64,000 bases of DNA from Paenibacillus terrae (lineage in GTDB: Bacteria; Bacillota; Bacilli; Paenibacillales; Paenibacillaceae): contig NZ_PNXQ01000014.1 in assembly GCF_005217525.1 (NCBI RefSeq), positions 51,486 to 115,485 on the forward strand, written 5' to 3'. The position numbers and the translations under genes were made by a program. The notes under the pieces are model-generated. The model was not told the origin of the DNA. It saw only the letters and a program-made list of their open reading frames with translations, and did not search any database. This document shows, one piece after another, positions 63,254 to 64,000 of this stretch; position 1 is the first letter of the stretch; each line of letters opens with the position of its first letter.

Positions 63254-64000
63254 AGTGCTGCTGATTGACGATGAGCCTTGGGCACTGGAGGGCATGCAGA
63301 TTTGTATTGATTGGGGAGAGATGGGCTTTGAGGTGTGTGGTATCTGCGGCAACGGAATGGATGGTTTGAGGCTAATGGAGGAATTGAGCCCAGACCTGGT
63401 GATGGTGGATATCCATATGCCGATAATGGATGGTTTGGAAATGATAAAGCAATGGCGGCAAAGAGGGAATGTCTCCACGAAATTTATCATTCTTACCGGG
63501 TACAGCGAATTTGATTACGCTCGAAAGGCTCTCAAATACAGAGTCTCCCGGTATTTGCTGAAGCCTTTGGATGAGGAGCAGACTGAACTGGAGATTCGGG
63601 CAATCCAGCGCGAATTGTTAGAGGAACAGGAGCTCATTTACATCGGGCAGATTGCTCGTCGGGAAGAGGTGCTGCAGATGATTAAGGAGGCACTACTGGG
63701 CAAATCGATGTCCACAGAGGGTAATGATTTCATGGAATCTGTGTCCCAATCCGCCGATTTATGGAATGTATGTCTGGTGCAAGCGCATCGGGACCAGTCC
63801 GGACGACTGGGCGAGTTTGCACTTGAATTACTCGATGACTTAGAGACAGTATATTTGGTGCATCTGTCCATGGAACATTTCGTCATTGTGTTCGGCGACT
63901 CGGCGTATCAAGGTGATGGGCTCAGTGCTGAGAAGACTATAGAAGCACTGGCCCGTCGCTTGGCGGGTTTTCGTGTCTTCATGGCTGTTGGTGCCCCGGT
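63243..64000 (+). CDS. YesN-type response regulator, 3' truncated
   Basis: The frame starts at ATG 63243 inside the end of the kinase gene (overlap of 11 nt; GGAGAAGGAGGG upstream) and runs off the window. The visible 252 residues hold a receiver domain: MGFKVLLIDDEPWALEGMQI, phospho-Asp in LVMVDIHMPIMDGLEMI (about 55), and Lys in SRYLLKPLDEEQ, as in YesN. The AraC output domain is expected beyond the edge. With the regulator upstream of the kinase this gives two YesN proteins for one YesM; the overlapping gene is the more natural partner. Confidence 0.9.
   Translation, partial: MGFKVLLIDDEPWALEGMQICIDWGEMGFEVCGICGNGMDGLRLMEELSPDLVMVDIHMPIMDGLEMIKQWRQRGNVSTKFIILTGYSEFDYARKALKYRVSRYLLKPLDEEQTELEIRAIQRELLEEQELIYIGQIARREEVLQMIKEALLGKSMSTEGNDFMESVSQSADLWNVCLVQAHRDQSGRLGEFALELLDDLETVYLVHLSMEHFVIVFGDSAYQGDGLSAEKTIEALARRLAGFRVFMAVGAP

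Overview
The window looks like a chromosomal segment of a low-to-mid GC, spore-forming Firmicute, most probably Paenibacillus (P. polymyxa-like; inferred from gene content and not tested by any search). Evidence: strong AGGAGG-type ribosome binding sites with frequent TTG/GTG starts, YesM/YesN two-component genes, a GH115 xylan glucuronidase, a YjcZ-type micro-protein, a LicT/BglP/GH1 aryl-beta-glucoside operon with two RAT/terminator antitermination sites, a CIRCE element and many LysR/AraC/GntR regulators. No rRNA, tRNA, CRISPR array, IS element or prophage was seen.

Layout. 0-14 kb, iron and redox: a broken SDR gene at the left edge; a Btr-like AraC regulator, siderophore-binding lipoprotein and two FecCD permeases (no ATPase); a MerR-GNAT-hydrolase operon on the minus strand under a MerR-type promoter; a radical SAM/SPASM gene; a TetR gene divergent from a stand-alone dihydrolipoamide dehydrogenase; and an AraC gene that runs in frame, without a stop codon, into a second siderophore-binding lipoprotein across a 41-bp perfect palindrome containing a Fur-box-like core. 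14-24 kb: AlkD-type repair protein, thiol peroxidase-like protein, Crp/Fnr and LysR regulators, O-methyltransferase, the fructose operon (fruR-fruK-fruA), and a LysR/tautomerase/CMD-family locus. 24-29 kb: GntR, beta-hydroxyacid dehydrogenase, DUF1537 acid-sugar kinase and GntP permease. 29-33 kb: licT-bglP-GH1. 33-36 kb: LysR and a MetE-like methyltransferase. 36-42 kb: PRD regulator with fused IIA, ascorbate-type IIB and IIC, and transketolase.

42-54 kb is a mixed region: XRE regulator and a HEPN-like orphan, YjcZ-type peptide, a structured gene-free stretch, secreted phosphodiester glycosidase-like protein, SUKH protein, htpG with CIRCE, a two-gene carboxy(nor)spermidine route, a PPC-domain secreted protein, an orphan ORF, two GNATs (one behind a leader-peptide/terminator arrangement) and about 0.8 kb of gene relics. 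54-64 kb is a xylan-debranching locus: a cytoplasmic SGNH esterase, an AraC regulator, a cytoplasmic GH115, then YesN-YesM-YesN genes, the last cut by the right edge.

The general theme is carbon-source uptake and its control: PTS systems, acid sugars, beta-glucosides and xylan fragments, plus iron acquisition. Most interesting for follow-up are the AraC/lipoprotein junction, the GNAT leader, a three-way-junction RNA candidate at 35.75-35.83 kb, the structured stretch at 43.2-43.5 kb, the five related terminator hairpins between 9 and 24 kb, and the operator core shared by the lpd and AraC promoters.
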